A stretch of DNA of 64,000 bases from Acidobacteriota bacterium (GCA_003223245.1 QHYI01000151.1:1-64000), one strand, 5' to 3'; shown: positions 25,242 through 34,324, counted from the first letter of the stretch. The notes: generated from the sequence alone by a model not told the origin. A program made the numbers and translations.

Positions 25242-25841
25242 TCATTTGCTGGCGACGACAGAGAATAACTGAAAGTCGCCAGGGATGTTCTTTACGTCGT
25301 TGATTACGCGCGCATCTTGAAGCTCAAAGTGATCCTTAACTCGAGCCTGAGTTGATGCGGAAACAAGAATCTGGTTCTTGAGTGATCGCGATTCTATCCG
25401 TTGAGCGAAATTCACGTTCGGCCCAAGAGCTGTATACTGGTCGCGTAACTCAGTTCCACCATTGCCGATAAGTGCTTCACCCGTATGAATGCCACAGCCT
25501 AAACCAATTTCGATGACTTGCGGGGTGTATAGCGTCCACTGTTCTGTCCACTTTGCCAGCAAGGGCACAAACTGCCGCTTCATATCAACGGCAGCACCAA
25601 CAGCATGAACTGCGTCCTGTCGGCCATCATCATCTTTATGATTGAACGCTCCAAACACGCCCATTACGGCATCGCCACTGTACTTGTCTAGAACGCCGTG
25701 GTGTGTGAAGATGATTTCGGCCCCCACCTGGAAATATTCCTTGAGGAATCCTGCTATTAGGGTAGGGTGAGCCTTCAGACTCTCACATAATTTTGAAAAG
25801 CCTCTTACGTCCCAGACTCGGTCACGCGGTCGGATCGCCAG
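25242..25841 (-). pseudogene. Class III adenylate/guanylate cyclase catalytic domain, 5' end missing
   Basis: In the minus strand the frame opens after TGA 25844-25842 and soon enters a nucleotidyl cyclase domain: DVRGFSKLCESLKAHP (first metal-binding Asp), then VLDKYSGDAVMGVFGAF (second Asp), IEIGLGCGIHTGEALIGN and YTALGPNVNFAQRIESRS. The catalytic core is nearly complete to the stop at 25242. No start codon precedes the domain; the first GTG (25727) lies well inside it and would remove the first metal-binding Asp. Such domains normally have an N-terminal sensor or transmembrane part. I read it as a truncated 3' fragment lying on the 3' side of the initiator tRNA. Confidence 0.78.
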
Positions 25842-25881
25842 TCACGGAGACAATCTATACTCATGTGATTAGCGAGGACGG

Positions 25882-25925
25882 AAAAAGCGAAACGGCCCAG
25901 AGGGAGCATCGCTCTAAGCCGTTTC
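25882..25925 (-). terminator. Intrinsic terminator after the initiator tRNA
   Basis: On the minus strand the arms GAAACGGC (25925-25918) and GCCGTTTC (25896-25889) enclose a second small stem (GAGC/GCTC) and are followed by GC and five T (25886-25882). It lies 14 nt downstream of the tRNA 3' end. Confidence 0.8.
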
Positions 25926-25939
25926 TTATCAACTAGAAA

Positions 25940-26016
<77 letters not shown>

Positions 26017-26021
26017 CAGTC

Positions 26022-26050
26022 ACTATATAGGACTCGCCCGTTGGCGTCAA
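26022..26050 (-). promoter_or_regulatory. Promoter of the initiator tRNA
   Basis: TTGACG (26050-26045) and TATAGT (26027-26022) lie on the minus strand 17 bp apart, with the start point expected at or within a few bases of the mature tRNA 5' end at 26016. Confidence 0.8.
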
Positions 26051-26148
26051 ATCGCACCTTCGGTGCATTCCTCGACGGAATTTGGCGGGTTATCGCGCCA
26101 TTGCGGCACGAACAAAATCTAGAAAGGAAAGATTCGATCGGGTCGGAA

Positions 26149-26595
26149 TCACCACTCGTTGTACGGCGTGCCTTCAAACGGTGATACTTGCGGGGAATTC
26201 GAATGGACGTCCACCATGCCCGTGGTCGTTTGATCCGGGCTCAAAACCACGCTGTCGAACTGTGGCACCCAATCCTTGGCATGGGTCATCGGGTCTACTG
26301 GCACCGCGCGAAGGTAGCCGGCTTGCTGCAGATCATCGAGCGATTGCGGCGCGGCCTGTTTGTCCAAGGTGTAGTTGTCAATCGCGTCGCGCATCGCGCG
26401 CAGGTCCTGTTTCAGAACCGCTTCCTTTGAGTGCTGCACCACTTTGTCGTAGCGCACCGCGGCGATGCCAATGAGAATAGCGATGATCGCCATCACGATC
26501 ATCAACTCAATAAGAGTGAACCCGAAACCGCGTTGCTCGTCATAATCTTTCTGCGGCGAGCCCGCTGGAAATCGATTGCGTAAGTTCATCTTCAC
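26149..26595 (-). CDS. Type II secretion/type IV pilus pseudopilin (GspG-like)
   Basis: The product has the class III prepilin signal: a basic leader ending in QRGFG, then FTLIELMIVMAIIAILIGIA, with cleavage expected between G and F and the conserved Glu5. After the N-terminal helix comes a short globular part with GspG-like phrases (LRAMRDAIDNYTLDKQAAPQ and VPVDPMTHAKDWVP). Length (148 aa) is normal. It is the last of three co-directional genes (secretin, pseudopilin, pseudopilin) with 30 nt to its upstream paralogue. It presumably assembles into a short periplasmic pseudopilus; no ATPase or platform protein is present in the window. Confidence 0.88.
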   Translation of the reverse strand: MKMNLRNRFPAGSPQKDYDEQRGFGFTLIELMIVMAIIAILIGIAAVRYDKVVQHSKEAVLKQDLRAMRDAIDNYTLDKQAAPQSLDDLQQAGYLRAVPVDPMTHAKDWVPQFDSVVLSPDQTTTGMVDVHSNSPQVSPFEGTPYNEW

Positions 26596-26625
26596 CTTGG
26601 AAGCCCTTCCTCTGCTCTCGTCATC

Positions 26626-27162
26626 TCACCAGGCGGAATATTTCGTTCCATCCAATGCCGTGCCCGTAGATCGGGAATACACATCAAAAACGTCTTTGCC
26701 GCCCCATTGTGTCGAGTCGAGCTCATCCTGCACGGCGCGAAGCCCCCAGTCCGCCTGGCCAGTCATGGGATCGATCGGGATTTTTCGCAAGAAGCGAATT
26801 TTCCTGTCACCCTCTTCATTCCCTGTGGCCCCTGTGCCTAGAGTTCCCCCTGTGCTCAGAGGCACACCCGTCACGAGAGTTTGCAGATCGGGCGGGTAGC
26901 CCTCGGTGCCTATCTCCACTTTAATCTGATTGTGATCCGCTGCATCTTTGTAACGATCGATGGCGTCACGGATTTCTTCGAGGTTGTGGCGAAGCGTGGC
27001 TTCTTTTTCGCGAACCAGCGTGTACCTGGCAATGGGAAGCGCAAGCGTGGACAGAACCAGCATGATGCCGCAGGTCAAGATCAACTCGAGAAGCGTGAAG
27101 CCCGCTCGAGGGCTTCCGCGCTGCCGGCGAACGCGCATTCGATTGGAAATGTCACGCAACAT
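26626..27162 (-). CDS. Type II secretion/type IV pilus pseudopilin (GspG-like)
   Basis: This is a paralogue of the next gene. The prepilin signal reads RRQRGSPRAG followed by FTLLELILTCGIMLVLSTLA, with cleavage before the Phe and Glu at +5. The globular part has LRHNLEEIRDAIDRYKDAAD and FLRKIPIDPMTGQADWGLRA, the same plan as the downstream copy, with an extra Gly/Thr-rich loop (STGGTLGTGATGNEEG). The last residues (DGTKYSAW) match the EGTPYNEW end of the partner. It starts 18 nt after the secretin stop, so the three genes form one operon. A role in a type II secretion-like envelope machine is inferred. Confidence 0.88.
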   Translation of the reverse strand: MLRDISNRMRVRRQRGSPRAGFTLLELILTCGIMLVLSTLALPIARYTLVREKEATLRHNLEEIRDAIDRYKDAADHNQIKVEIGTEGYPPDLQTLVTGVPLSTGGTLGTGATGNEEGDRKIRFLRKIPIDPMTGQADWGLRAVQDELDSTQWGGKDVFDVYSRSTGTALDGTKYSAW

Positions 27163-27179
27163 CGCACTATTTAATTCGA

Positions 27180-29474
27180 CTACGGCTGAACTTGCAGAGT
27201 TGCCTCACTGGTGACCAACGGGATGGACTTCTGCTGCGAGTCTTTGGCATTCACCTGCACGATGGACAAAGGCGAAGAGCCCGGCGCCACCGCCTTTACC
27301 ACGAGCCCAAGCAGCGTGCCGCTTCCACTTACGCCAGGAGTGCTGGGGGGACGCGTGGCGGAGATAATGTACTGGCCCTTATCCTTAAACGGCTGCGACA
27401 CTATCGAGATTTCCTGCGCCCCGCCGTTCGAGAGAAAGCCGCCATGCTGCACTTCTTCGATGCTGATCACCTTCGGGTCGTATTGCAATAGCAAGGGAAT
27501 GGAATAAAGATCGTTCACGTTTTCTACGACCACGCCCACCGTGGCAACCTGTCCGACCTTGAGCGTGAGCGTTTGTGGTTCAAAGCGAATCTTGGCAACT
27601 GCGCCGGCGTTGGCTGCGGGGACCCCTTGCGTCGGTGTGGCAGGACTTGCGCTCGCTGGTTGCTGCCGCAACGCCTGCGGCTGCGGCTGTTGCGGAGCCG
27701 GCTGAGTTTGCTCCGGTTGGGGCGCCTTAAGCTCGCTTTCGCGCTTAGTCTCGACAAAGGCTTCTGTTCCGGAAAGCATCGGCCGCAGATTCGCTTTCGT
27801 CCAATCGGGTATTCGAACGATGTGCGGGGTCAAGACAATCAGCGTCTCGTCTTCCTCGTGATCCACCTTGGTATCAGAGAAAAAGTGACCGAGAATCGGG
27901 ATTCTCGCAAGACCGGGCCATCCACTGATGCTTTTTGAATCCGTCTGCTCAACCAGGCCGCCCAGAATATTGGTCTCGCCCTCTTTGAGGCGGATGTCAT
28001 GCTCGATCGTCTTCGAAGCGATCACAGGCTGCGAAATACCGCCGATGTTCACGGTGGTTAGCTCGGACGAAATCTCGATTTTCAGCTTCAGACTGACCTC
28101 GTGATCTGGGTGCACGCGTGGAGTCATATCCACATTGACGCCAACCTCCAAATATGTGAACTGAGTATTTACCAACGGATTGACAAAGCCCGCGCCGCCG
28201 GTGGCGCCCACGCCTACTCCGGCCTGGAAGCTGCCCGTAGCCACTGGAATGCGCTGGCCGATCCTCAAGTGTGCGATTTGCCCGTCAACGGACCGAATCT
28301 CCGGGTTCTGAATAATTTTTGTGTCGCTGTCACTTTCTAGTAGGTTGAGGGTGACGCTGGGGAGCGTAACGCTAAAGCTGCTCGGGTTCAGGTGGCGAAA
28401 AGTGTCGAAAGTCATGGGATTGTTTGTTGTAGTTGTAGCGGTGCCGCTAGAAGAGCTATTTGTCGTTGTGCCATTTGTTATAGCAGCCGAAGCAGCCTGC
28501 CCCGGCTGAAGCCCCAGCTCGCGCATCCTGTCCCTGCTGACTTGCAAGACTTCGACTTGCACGACGACTTCCGGCTTGGCTTTGTCGATGTCGTCAATCA
28601 TTTTTTGCACGAGCATCAATTTGTCCGGTGTATCGCGGATGATGAGCGCATTTTGTGAATTAACTTGCTGGATCCTCTTCAAATCGAACAGTTGTCTGAG
28701 CCCAGTCTGAATCTCCGTTAATTCCTGGGGCTGTGTCACGTTCGAGAGATAGAACGTGCGCACGACCTCTTCCTCGTAATCGCGGCGTTTCTGGGGTTGA
28801 TCCGGATATATGAAAAGAGTGTTCTCTGTCACCGGCTTGATGACCGCTTTGCTTTCCAGGGCGGTGATCTCTAATGCCTGCTCCAACGTAACGTTGTTGA
28901 AGTCCACGGTAATGCGTCGCGCCGGGAAATCCGGGTCATAGACCATGGTTAGTCCGGCGGTCTTTCCTATGGTGTCGAAAACGATTTTCGCGTCGTTTGA
29001 CATCTTCATGCTGATCGGCGCACGTGATAGCGGCTTGATCTCGGGCGGCATGGAGGCCAGCGGCTGCTGGTTCTGGTCGGTGGGAGCTTCGGGCCGGTTC
29101 CGATGGTCCCTTTCTGCGATCATTTCTGCGGTGCGCTTCAATTCTTGCTCGGCGATGGAACTGGAAGGGTCGGCCAGGAATGCCTTCTGCAATTCGACGG
29201 CGGCCCCGTCCAGCTCGCCTCTTTTTCGCATCTCCAGTCCGCGCTTGATGTGAAATTGGCCAGCCTCAAATCGCGCCTGGTACAGCCTGATTTTGTAGGT
29301 GGCGTTGTGGGGTTCCGCCTTGACCGCCTTTTCGTAGTAAGAGACAGCGGCGTCCCAGTCCTGGAGGTTCTGGGCTTTTTCGCCTAAGTTATAGTCGCTG
29401 TGCCCCTTGGGGCATCCGGCGGCGAACAGACCGAAACTTACACAAAGGATTAGGCTTCCCCAATTGCGCTGCAT
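27180..29474 (-). CDS. Secretin (GspD/PilQ-type) lipoprotein with TPR and C-terminal cohesin domain
   Basis: The start is ATG 29474 with GGAGAGAG upstream; it gives a lipoprotein signal (LCVSFGLFAAGC, lipid Cys20). Residues ~25-130 are TPR repeats (WDAAVSYYEKAVKAEPHNAT). Then come an STN-like N0 domain (FDTIGKTAGLTMVYDPDFPA), an N1 domain with QVNSQNALIIRDTPDKLMLV, and the secretin core (VEVLQVSRDRMRELG, VGVNVDMTPRVHPDHEVSL, EGETNILGGLVEQTD, GLARIPILGHFFS, ETLIVLTPHIVR). After a Gln/Pro-rich linker the last 140 residues resemble a cohesin (IRFEPQTLTLKVGQVATVGV, YDPKVISIEEVQHG). The TPR-secretin-cohesin order is characteristic of Acidobacteriota. It should form an outer-membrane pore for the pseudopilins that follow. 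Confidence 0.92.
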   Translation of the reverse strand: MQRNWGSLILCVSFGLFAAGCPKGHSDYNLGEKAQNLQDWDAAVSYYEKAVKAEPHNATYKIRLYQARFEAGQFHIKRGLEMRKRGELDGAAVELQKAFLADPSSSIAEQELKRTAEMIAERDHRNRPEAPTDQNQQPLASMPPEIKPLSRAPISMKMSNDAKIVFDTIGKTAGLTMVYDPDFPARRITVDFNNVTLEQALEITALESKAVIKPVTENTLFIYPDQPQKRRDYEEEVVRTFYLSNVTQPQELTEIQTGLRQLFDLKRIQQVNSQNALIIRDTPDKLMLVQKMIDDIDKAKPEVVVQVEVLQVSRDRMRELGLQPGQAASAAITNGTTTNSSSSGTATTTTNNPMTFDTFRHLNPSSFSVTLPSVTLNLLESDSDTKIIQNPEIRSVDGQIAHLRIGQRIPVATGSFQAGVGVGATGGAGFVNPLVNTQFTYLEVGVNVDMTPRVHPDHEVSLKLKIEISSELTTVNIGGISQPVIASKTIEHDIRLKEGETNILGGLVEQTDSKSISGWPGLARIPILGHFFSDTKVDHEEDETLIVLTPHIVRIPDWTKANLRPMLSGTEAFVETKRESELKAPQPEQTQPAPQQPQPQALRQQPASASPATPTQGVPAANAGAVAKIRFEPQTLTLKVGQVATVGVVVENVNDLYSIPLLLQYDPKVISIEEVQHGGFLSNGGAQEISIVSQPFKDKGQYIISATRPPSTPGVSGSGTLLGLVVKAVAPGSSPLSIVQVNAKDSQQKSIPLVTSEATLQVQP

Positions 29475-29589
29475 ACTCTCTCCGAGGCCTTGGACGTATG
29501 ACCTTGGCAGTCTAACACCCGCTTTAGACGGGCGGCAAGGTCGCTGGCGTTTACCGTCTTTCATGTAACAATAGTTGCTTTCTCCCGCA

Positions 29590-29618
29590 GTGACAACTTT
29601 TTCCGCTGCAGCTATGAT
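29590..29618 (+). promoter_or_regulatory. Candidate promoter of smpB
   Basis: GTGACA (29590-29595) and TATGAT (29613-29618) are 17 bp apart. The predicted start lies almost on the GTG at 29627, so the smpB mRNA would be leaderless or nearly so; no Shine-Dalgarno is visible. Confidence 0.5.
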
Positions 29619-29626
29619 GGACGGTC

Positions 29627-30127
29627 GTGACCAAACCTGCCAAAAAATCTGAGAAGAAAGGTGCCAAGCCAGGCGAGCAAATCGTGGCTCAAAACCGCGC
29701 GGCCTCGTATAACTACCATATTCTTGAGAAACATGAAGCGGGCTTGGTGCTACACGGCACGGAAGTGAAGGCCCTTCGCGAAGGCAAAGCCAATATCCGG
29801 GACGCCTATGTGGATTTCAACCCAAGCGGCGCTTGGCTGGTTAACGCACACATTGCACAGTACTTACCGGGCGGTCCGTGGAACCACGAGCCCCTAGGTT
29901 CGCGCAAGCTGCTCCTTCACAGGAACGAAATTCACAAGCTTTCCGGACGTGTCGAATCCAAAGGCCTGACGGTCATCCCCCTAAGAATCTACTTTCGCAA
30001 CAGCCTCGCCAAAGTGGAGATCGCGCTAGTACAAGGCAAGAAGGCCTGGGACCGCCGGCAGGACGAACGCGTCAAGGAAGCGCGCCGGGAAGTGGAAGAA
30101 TCTATGTATCGCAATCGGAGGCGATGA
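29627..30127 (+). CDS. smpB: SsrA-binding protein
   Basis: SmpB binds tmRNA and delivers it to stalled ribosomes for trans-translation. The OB-fold core is complete: QNRAASYNYHILEKHEAGL, LHGTEVKALREGKANIRDAY, WLVNAHIAQYLPG, RKLLLHRNEIHKLSGRVESK, LIPLRIYF-type strand (VIPLRIYFRNSLAKVEIALV). The basic C-terminal tail is KKAWDRRQDERVKEARREVE. The start is GTG 29627; the first 16 residues are Lys-rich. It is followed after 6 nt by pepA on the same strand, suggesting co-transcription. tmRNA itself is not in the window. Confidence 0.97.
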   Translation: MTKPAKKSEKKGAKPGEQIVAQNRAASYNYHILEKHEAGLVLHGTEVKALREGKANIRDAYVDFNPSGAWLVNAHIAQYLPGGPWNHEPLGSRKLLLHRNEIHKLSGRVESKGLTVIPLRIYFRNSLAKVEIALVQGKKAWDRRQDERVKEARREVEESMYRNRRR

Positions 30128-30133
30128 AGCAAC

Positions 30134-31624
30134 ATGCAAATCACGTTGGAGAGTAAGCCGTTCGCGGCCCTCGAAACCGAGGCCCTAGTTGCGTATGTGT
30201 TTGAGGAGACCGACCCGGTTCAGGGCCGCGTCGCGGAGATCGATCGGTCGGCTGGAGGGTTGCTGCGTAGGTTGGCCAAGAGCGGAGAGCTTACCGGCAA
30301 GATGCTGGAGTTCACCCTCGTTCACGCGCCTGCAGGCCTGAAAGCGGCGCGATTGCTGCTGATTGGAGCAGGAAAACGCGAGCAATTTAATTCCGCTGTG
30401 CTGCGCAAAGCCGCCGGCGCGGCTTTGCGCTATTTGAAATCGCGCTCCGTAAAGAATCTCGCTTTCGTCGTGCGCGAAGGCGACGCCACCGAAGATTCGG
30501 CACAAACAATCGTCGAAGGCGCGCTGGCCGCGGATTTCGAATCCCACAAGTACAAAACCGACAAAAAGAACGACAAGAGAATCGAATCGATAGGAATCGC
30601 CGGTTACTCTGAGGCGGAACGCGCCAAAGGGGAAAAGGGTTTAGCGAAAGGCCGCATCATCGCGGATTCGCAGAATTTCGCGCGGGATTTGATCAATGAG
30701 CCTTCGAACAAGCTCACGCCAACCATCTTGGCGCAAAAAGCCGAGGCCATGGCGAAAGCGGCGGGCCTCTCCGTGGAAGTTCTGGACGAAAAGAAAATCG
30801 CGGATTTGAAAATGGGAGCCCTTTTGAGCGTCGCGCAGGGCAGCGTTGAGCCGCCTCGCATGATCGTTATTACTTACAACCCAGCGAATCCAAAGCCCGG
30901 CGCTCCGGTGATCGGCCTCATCGGCAAAGCCGTTACTTTCGACACCGGCGGCATTTCCATCAAGCCCTCCGAGGGCATGGAAAAAATGAAGTACGACATG
31001 GCGGGCGGTGCGACGATGATTGGCGTCATGCGCGCTCTTGCATCACTGAAACCCAATGTCAAAGTCATTTGCGTCGTCCCATCAACCGAAAACATGCCCG
31101 GCGGCCGGGCCCAAAAACCGGGCGACGTTCAGACCGCCATGTCCGGCAAAACCATCGAAGTGTTGAACACGGACGCTGAAGGGCGGCTCATTCTTGCCGA
31201 TGGCGTGCACTATGCGAAGCAACTTGGTGCAACGCATTTGATTGACGCGGCGACATTGACGGGCGCGATCGTGGTTGCTCTCGCGGGCGTCAATGTTGGC
31301 GTCTTTGGTTCAGATCAGGCGTTCACGGACAAGCTGCTGGCCAGCGCCAAAGCGACAGGCGAAAAAATGTGGCCAATGCCCATCGACGAAGAATATCGGG
31401 AATTCATTAAGGGCACCGTCGCAGACATCCAGAACATCAGCAGCAGCAAAGGCGCCGGAGCAACGATCGGCGCTTTGTTCATCAAAGAATTCACCGGCGA
31501 CTCTCCGTGGATTCATCTGGACATCGCCGGCACGGCTTGGCATGACGACGCGAAGCCTTGGCTTGCCAAAGGCCCCACCGGCGTGGGCCTTCGCACGCTC
31601 GTGCACCTCATCATGTCGTATTAA
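30134..31624 (+). CDS. pepA: Leucyl aminopeptidase (M17)
   Basis: A cytosolic di-metal aminopeptidase that removes N-terminal residues from peptides. The N-terminal macro-like domain is followed by the catalytic domain, with the linker GIAGYSEAERAKG and NEPSNKLTPTILAQKA. The metal ligands lie in GLIGKAVTFDTGGISIKPSE, MKYDMAGGATMIGVMRAL and the M17 signature NTDAEGRLILADGVHYA (residues ~338-354); the closing segments are LIDAATLTGAIVVALAGVNV and HLDIAGTAWHDDAKPWL. Length (496 aa) is normal. ATG 30134 lies 6 nt after smpB. In many bacteria PepA also binds DNA; nothing here bears on that. Confidence 0.96.
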   Translation: MQITLESKPFAALETEALVAYVFEETDPVQGRVAEIDRSAGGLLRRLAKSGELTGKMLEFTLVHAPAGLKAARLLLIGAGKREQFNSAVLRKAAGAALRYLKSRSVKNLAFVVREGDATEDSAQTIVEGALAADFESHKYKTDKKNDKRIESIGIAGYSEAERAKGEKGLAKGRIIADSQNFARDLINEPSNKLTPTILAQKAEAMAKAAGLSVEVLDEKKIADLKMGALLSVAQGSVEPPRMIVITYNPANPKPGAPVIGLIGKAVTFDTGGISIKPSEGMEKMKYDMAGGATMIGVMRALASLKPNVKVICVVPSTENMPGGRAQKPGDVQTAMSGKTIEVLNTDAEGRLILADGVHYAKQLGATHLIDAATLTGAIVVALAGVNVGVFGSDQAFTDKLLASAKATGEKMWPMPIDEEYREFIKGTVADIQNISSSKGAGATIGALFIKEFTGDSPWIHLDIAGTAWHDDAKPWLAKGPTGVGLRTLVHLIMSY

Positions 31625-31677
31625 AAAGCCTTGTTACCGCGGCGGCACGAGCGGGTTATATCTCGTCCGGTGGCGTC

Positions 31678-32265
31678 TTACGGTCTACTGGCGGTCGACT
31701 GAGTTCCCGAGGCCGGTGGCACGATGCCGTTTGCTCGCAAGTATTCAACCAGTTGCCCATAGTGGTCATAGGCGTGTGCGCATGCGTGTGTCGCCATTGC
31801 CAACCGCGTTTTGAATCGTGGCACTGGCGCATTTTCCACTATCGTGACTGCGTTGTCTGGCGTGATCGTGCCGATGGCCCGATGGCCCAGGGCAAATGAT
31901 TCTCGAAGGTAGCGCAGGATTTCCGCCTTTGTTCGAATCGACTGCGGCCCTTCTCTCCCAGGTCCAGCCTCTGCTTTCTCCCCGACGATCGCGCTAAAGA
32001 ACAGATGATTGGCGAACGCCACGTGCTTCACTTCTTGGGCGAATGTACGCACTCCCTTGAATTCTCCCGTGGTCGGCGCGTAGGAGTATTGATTTTCCGG
32101 CATTGCTTCCGCCAGCGAAACGAAATCACTTTCCAGTGCACCGAGCTGGCTGTCTAGCTCCGATGCAATCGTCGGCTTGGTCACAAGTTTTTCCTGCGCC
32201 GCAATCATTGTTCCAAGCGTCAAGAGGCCCACAATTCCGCAAAAACAGAACGATTTGCTCATCAC
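31678..32265 (-). CDS. Exported DinB-family protein
   Basis: A signal peptide (FCGIVGLLTLGTMIAAQ) precedes a DinB/YfiT-like four-helix bundle: ASELDSQLGALESDFVSLAE, RTFAQEVKHVAFANHLFFSA, and HACAHAYDHYGQLVEYLRAN near the C-terminus. The His residues at KHVAFAN and HACAHAYDHYGQ are in the places used for metal binding in the family. Length is 195 aa. Biochemical function is unknown; some relatives are thiol-dependent transferases. It is convergent with pepA across a 53-bp gap. The ATG pair at 32265/32262 leaves the exact start open. Confidence 0.88.
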   Translation of the reverse strand: MMSKSFCFCGIVGLLTLGTMIAAQEKLVTKPTIASELDSQLGALESDFVSLAEAMPENQYSYAPTTGEFKGVRTFAQEVKHVAFANHLFFSAIVGEKAEAGPGREGPQSIRTKAEILRYLRESFALGHRAIGTITPDNAVTIVENAPVPRFKTRLAMATHACAHAYDHYGQLVEYLRANGIVPPASGTQSTASRP

Positions 32266-32299
32266 GAACTCCTTTGTTTCCTTGTGACTTTTCCTTACC

Positions 32300-34324
32300 T
32301 CACATCTTTTCCGGAGCTTCGATTCCCAGCAAACTCACAGCGCGCACCAGCTGTGCCTCGACGAATTCCGTTAACTGCAGCAAGAACGCGCGTTTCTCTG
32401 CGTCCGCTTCCGACAAAATATGATGCCTGTGGTAGAAGTTGTTGAATGCCTGCGCCAGTTGGAAAGCGTATTTCGCGACAAACGACGGCTCTTGCGTGGC
32501 GATTGACGCGTCCACTGCATAATCGAGCGAACCTGCCGAAAGCACTAATTCCCACAGATCGGCACCCTCGGCTGCAGAGAGGAACCGACCCGCGGCATCG
32601 GAATTCACTTTCGAAGTTGCAGTTTGAGTCAGGGTCTCCGCTCCTCTGCGCCGGATGCCGCGAATGCGCACCACGGCATATTGGCAATACGGCCCCGTTT
32701 CTCCTTCAAAACTCAGCGCGTCTTTGAAATCGAACGCGATAATCGAATTTCGCGTGAACTTCAGTAGAAAGAATCGCAGCGCGCCGACTGCAATTGCATG
32801 CGCGGTCCGCTTCTGCTCTTTTTCGCTCATTTCCGGGTGGCGCTGCTGGACTTCGCTGGACGTTGCCGCTTCCAATTTGTCGATCAAGTCGTCGGCTTTT
32901 ACGCCAAAACCCTTGCGTCCGCTCACTTCCACATACGGTTTTTTCGCTTCTTCCGGCGAAAGTTCGTAGTTCAGTTCGGCAGCGCACCGCGGCGTCAGCG
33001 CTACGATCTCGTAGGCAAAGTGGATGGAATTCTTCGCGGCTTCTTCGTGCCCCAGCCGCCGCAAACCCTCTGCCACGACATCCTGCAGATACGCTTGCCG
33101 TGCATCAATGACGTTGTAGACGGTTGCGGCGGGGTCGCCAAAGTGCGGCGCATCCGGTTCGCTTCTTCTGCTTGTGGTGGCCCAGACCGTTTGCCCGTTG
33201 GGCGCATTCGGCCATCTCCGGTAACAAAAATCCTTTCCTAACAAGCCGAATTTCCAAAGCTGATACGCGATGTCTTTTCCGACGTAGGTTACCGTTCCAT
33301 TCGAGCGCACGATGATCTTGTCTTGTTCATTCTCGTCCTCCTCTGCCGGCGTCTTTTTCTTCTCTGTGCCCTTTGTGCTCTCACTGGCCTCTGTGTTAAT
33401 TGTTGCTTTTTCTTCCCACGGTAAAACCCAGCAGCCCTTCATCTTTCCGCTGGTCGCGAGATGAATGGCCCCGGATTGTTTCAGCATCTCAAAGGCGGTA
33501 TCCCAGAATTTCAAATGCAAAATCTCGCTCTCGCGCGCCAGCAAATCGTAGTGGATGTCCAAGCGCGCCATGGTTTGCAGATGGCAAGTCACAATCGCAT
33601 CTGCAAGCACTTGTGCTACTTCCGCTGCTTCCCCGCGCCCGTCTTCGATGGCCTTCAGCGTTTCCGCGCGCAGCTTGGCTGCTCGCTCGGGGTTTTCTGC
33701 AAAAAAACTCGTAGCCTTGGCGTACAAGTCCCAGCAGTAGTAGTCAAACTTCGGTTCCTTCGCGAGCATCTTTACGTTGGAGATGGTTCGCTGCTCCATG
33801 CGCAGGAGCCCGATAACCACGTCGGCGACTTGCACGCCGGTGTTGTCGATGTAGTTTTGAATCTGCACGCGCTTGCCGGCGTGTCGCAGAATGCGCACCA
33901 TGGTGTCACCGAGCACCGCGTTTCGAACATGGCCGATGTGCGCCGCCTTGTTGGGATTGATGCTGGTGTGTTCGACGATGATTTTCTGTTGGTTGCTGCT
34001 CGGCGATTGCCGCTCGCCGCTGCCCTCCTTCTGTGCGCTGTCCCAGAACGCTCCGCGGTCGAAGTAGGCGTTCAGGTACCCACCGCCAGCCACTTCCAGG
34101 CGCGCGACCCCTTCGACCTTCCCGAGGCTGGCTGCAATTTCCTGGGCAATTTGGCGCGGCGCTTTTTTCAGCCGCTTCGCCAGCTCAAAGCACACCGGCG
34201 AAGCCGCTTCGCCCATCTCGAGCTTCGGCGGGCGTTCCAACACGATCTCCACATTCACGCCATACTTTTCGCGGATGTGCGCTGCCAGCGCCTCGCGCAG
34301 CCGATTCGTCAGTGTCTGATACAC
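32300..34324 (-). CDS. argS: Arginyl-tRNA synthetase
   Basis: A class I synthetase charging tRNA-Arg. The N-terminal additional domain is present (LREALAAHIREKYGVNVEIV, LEVAGGGYLNAYFDRGAF), then the HIGH motif in EHTSINPNKAAHIGHVRNAV. The catalytic fold continues with TYVGKDIAYQLWKFG and VYNVIDARQAYLQDVVAEG. The KMSKS-equivalent is VEVSGRKGFGVKADDLID, i.e. VSGRKG, a divergent form also known in other ArgRS. The anticodon-binding domain ends GEADAEKRAFLL-type helices and the C-terminal EAPEKM. Length (674 aa) exceeds E. coli ArgRS (577), partly because of a Glu/Lys-rich insert (STKGTEKKKTPAEEDENEQD). Confidence 0.95.
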   Translation of the reverse strand: MYQTLTNRLREALAAHIREKYGVNVEIVLERPPKLEMGEAASPVCFELAKRLKKAPRQIAQEIAASLGKVEGVARLEVAGGGYLNAYFDRGAFWDSAQKEGSGERQSPSSNQQKIIVEHTSINPNKAAHIGHVRNAVLGDTMVRILRHAGKRVQIQNYIDNTGVQVADVVIGLLRMEQRTISNVKMLAKEPKFDYYCWDLYAKATSFFAENPERAAKLRAETLKAIEDGRGEAAEVAQVLADAIVTCHLQTMARLDIHYDLLARESEILHLKFWDTAFEMLKQSGAIHLATSGKMKGCWVLPWEEKATINTEASESTKGTEKKKTPAEEDENEQDKIIVRSNGTVTYVGKDIAYQLWKFGLLGKDFCYRRWPNAPNGQTVWATTSRRSEPDAPHFGDPAATVYNVIDARQAYLQDVVAEGLRRLGHEEAAKNSIHFAYEIVALTPRCAAELNYELSPEEAKKPYVEVSGRKGFGVKADDLIDKLEAATSSEVQQRHPEMSEKEQKRTAHAIAVGALRFFLLKFTRNSIIAFDFKDALSFEGETGPYCQYAVVRIRGIRRRGAETLTQTATSKVNSDAAGRFLSAAEGADLWELVLSAGSLDYAVDASIATQEPSFVAKYAFQLAQAFNNFYHRHHILSEADAEKRAFLLQLTEFVEAQLVRAVSLLGIEAPEKM

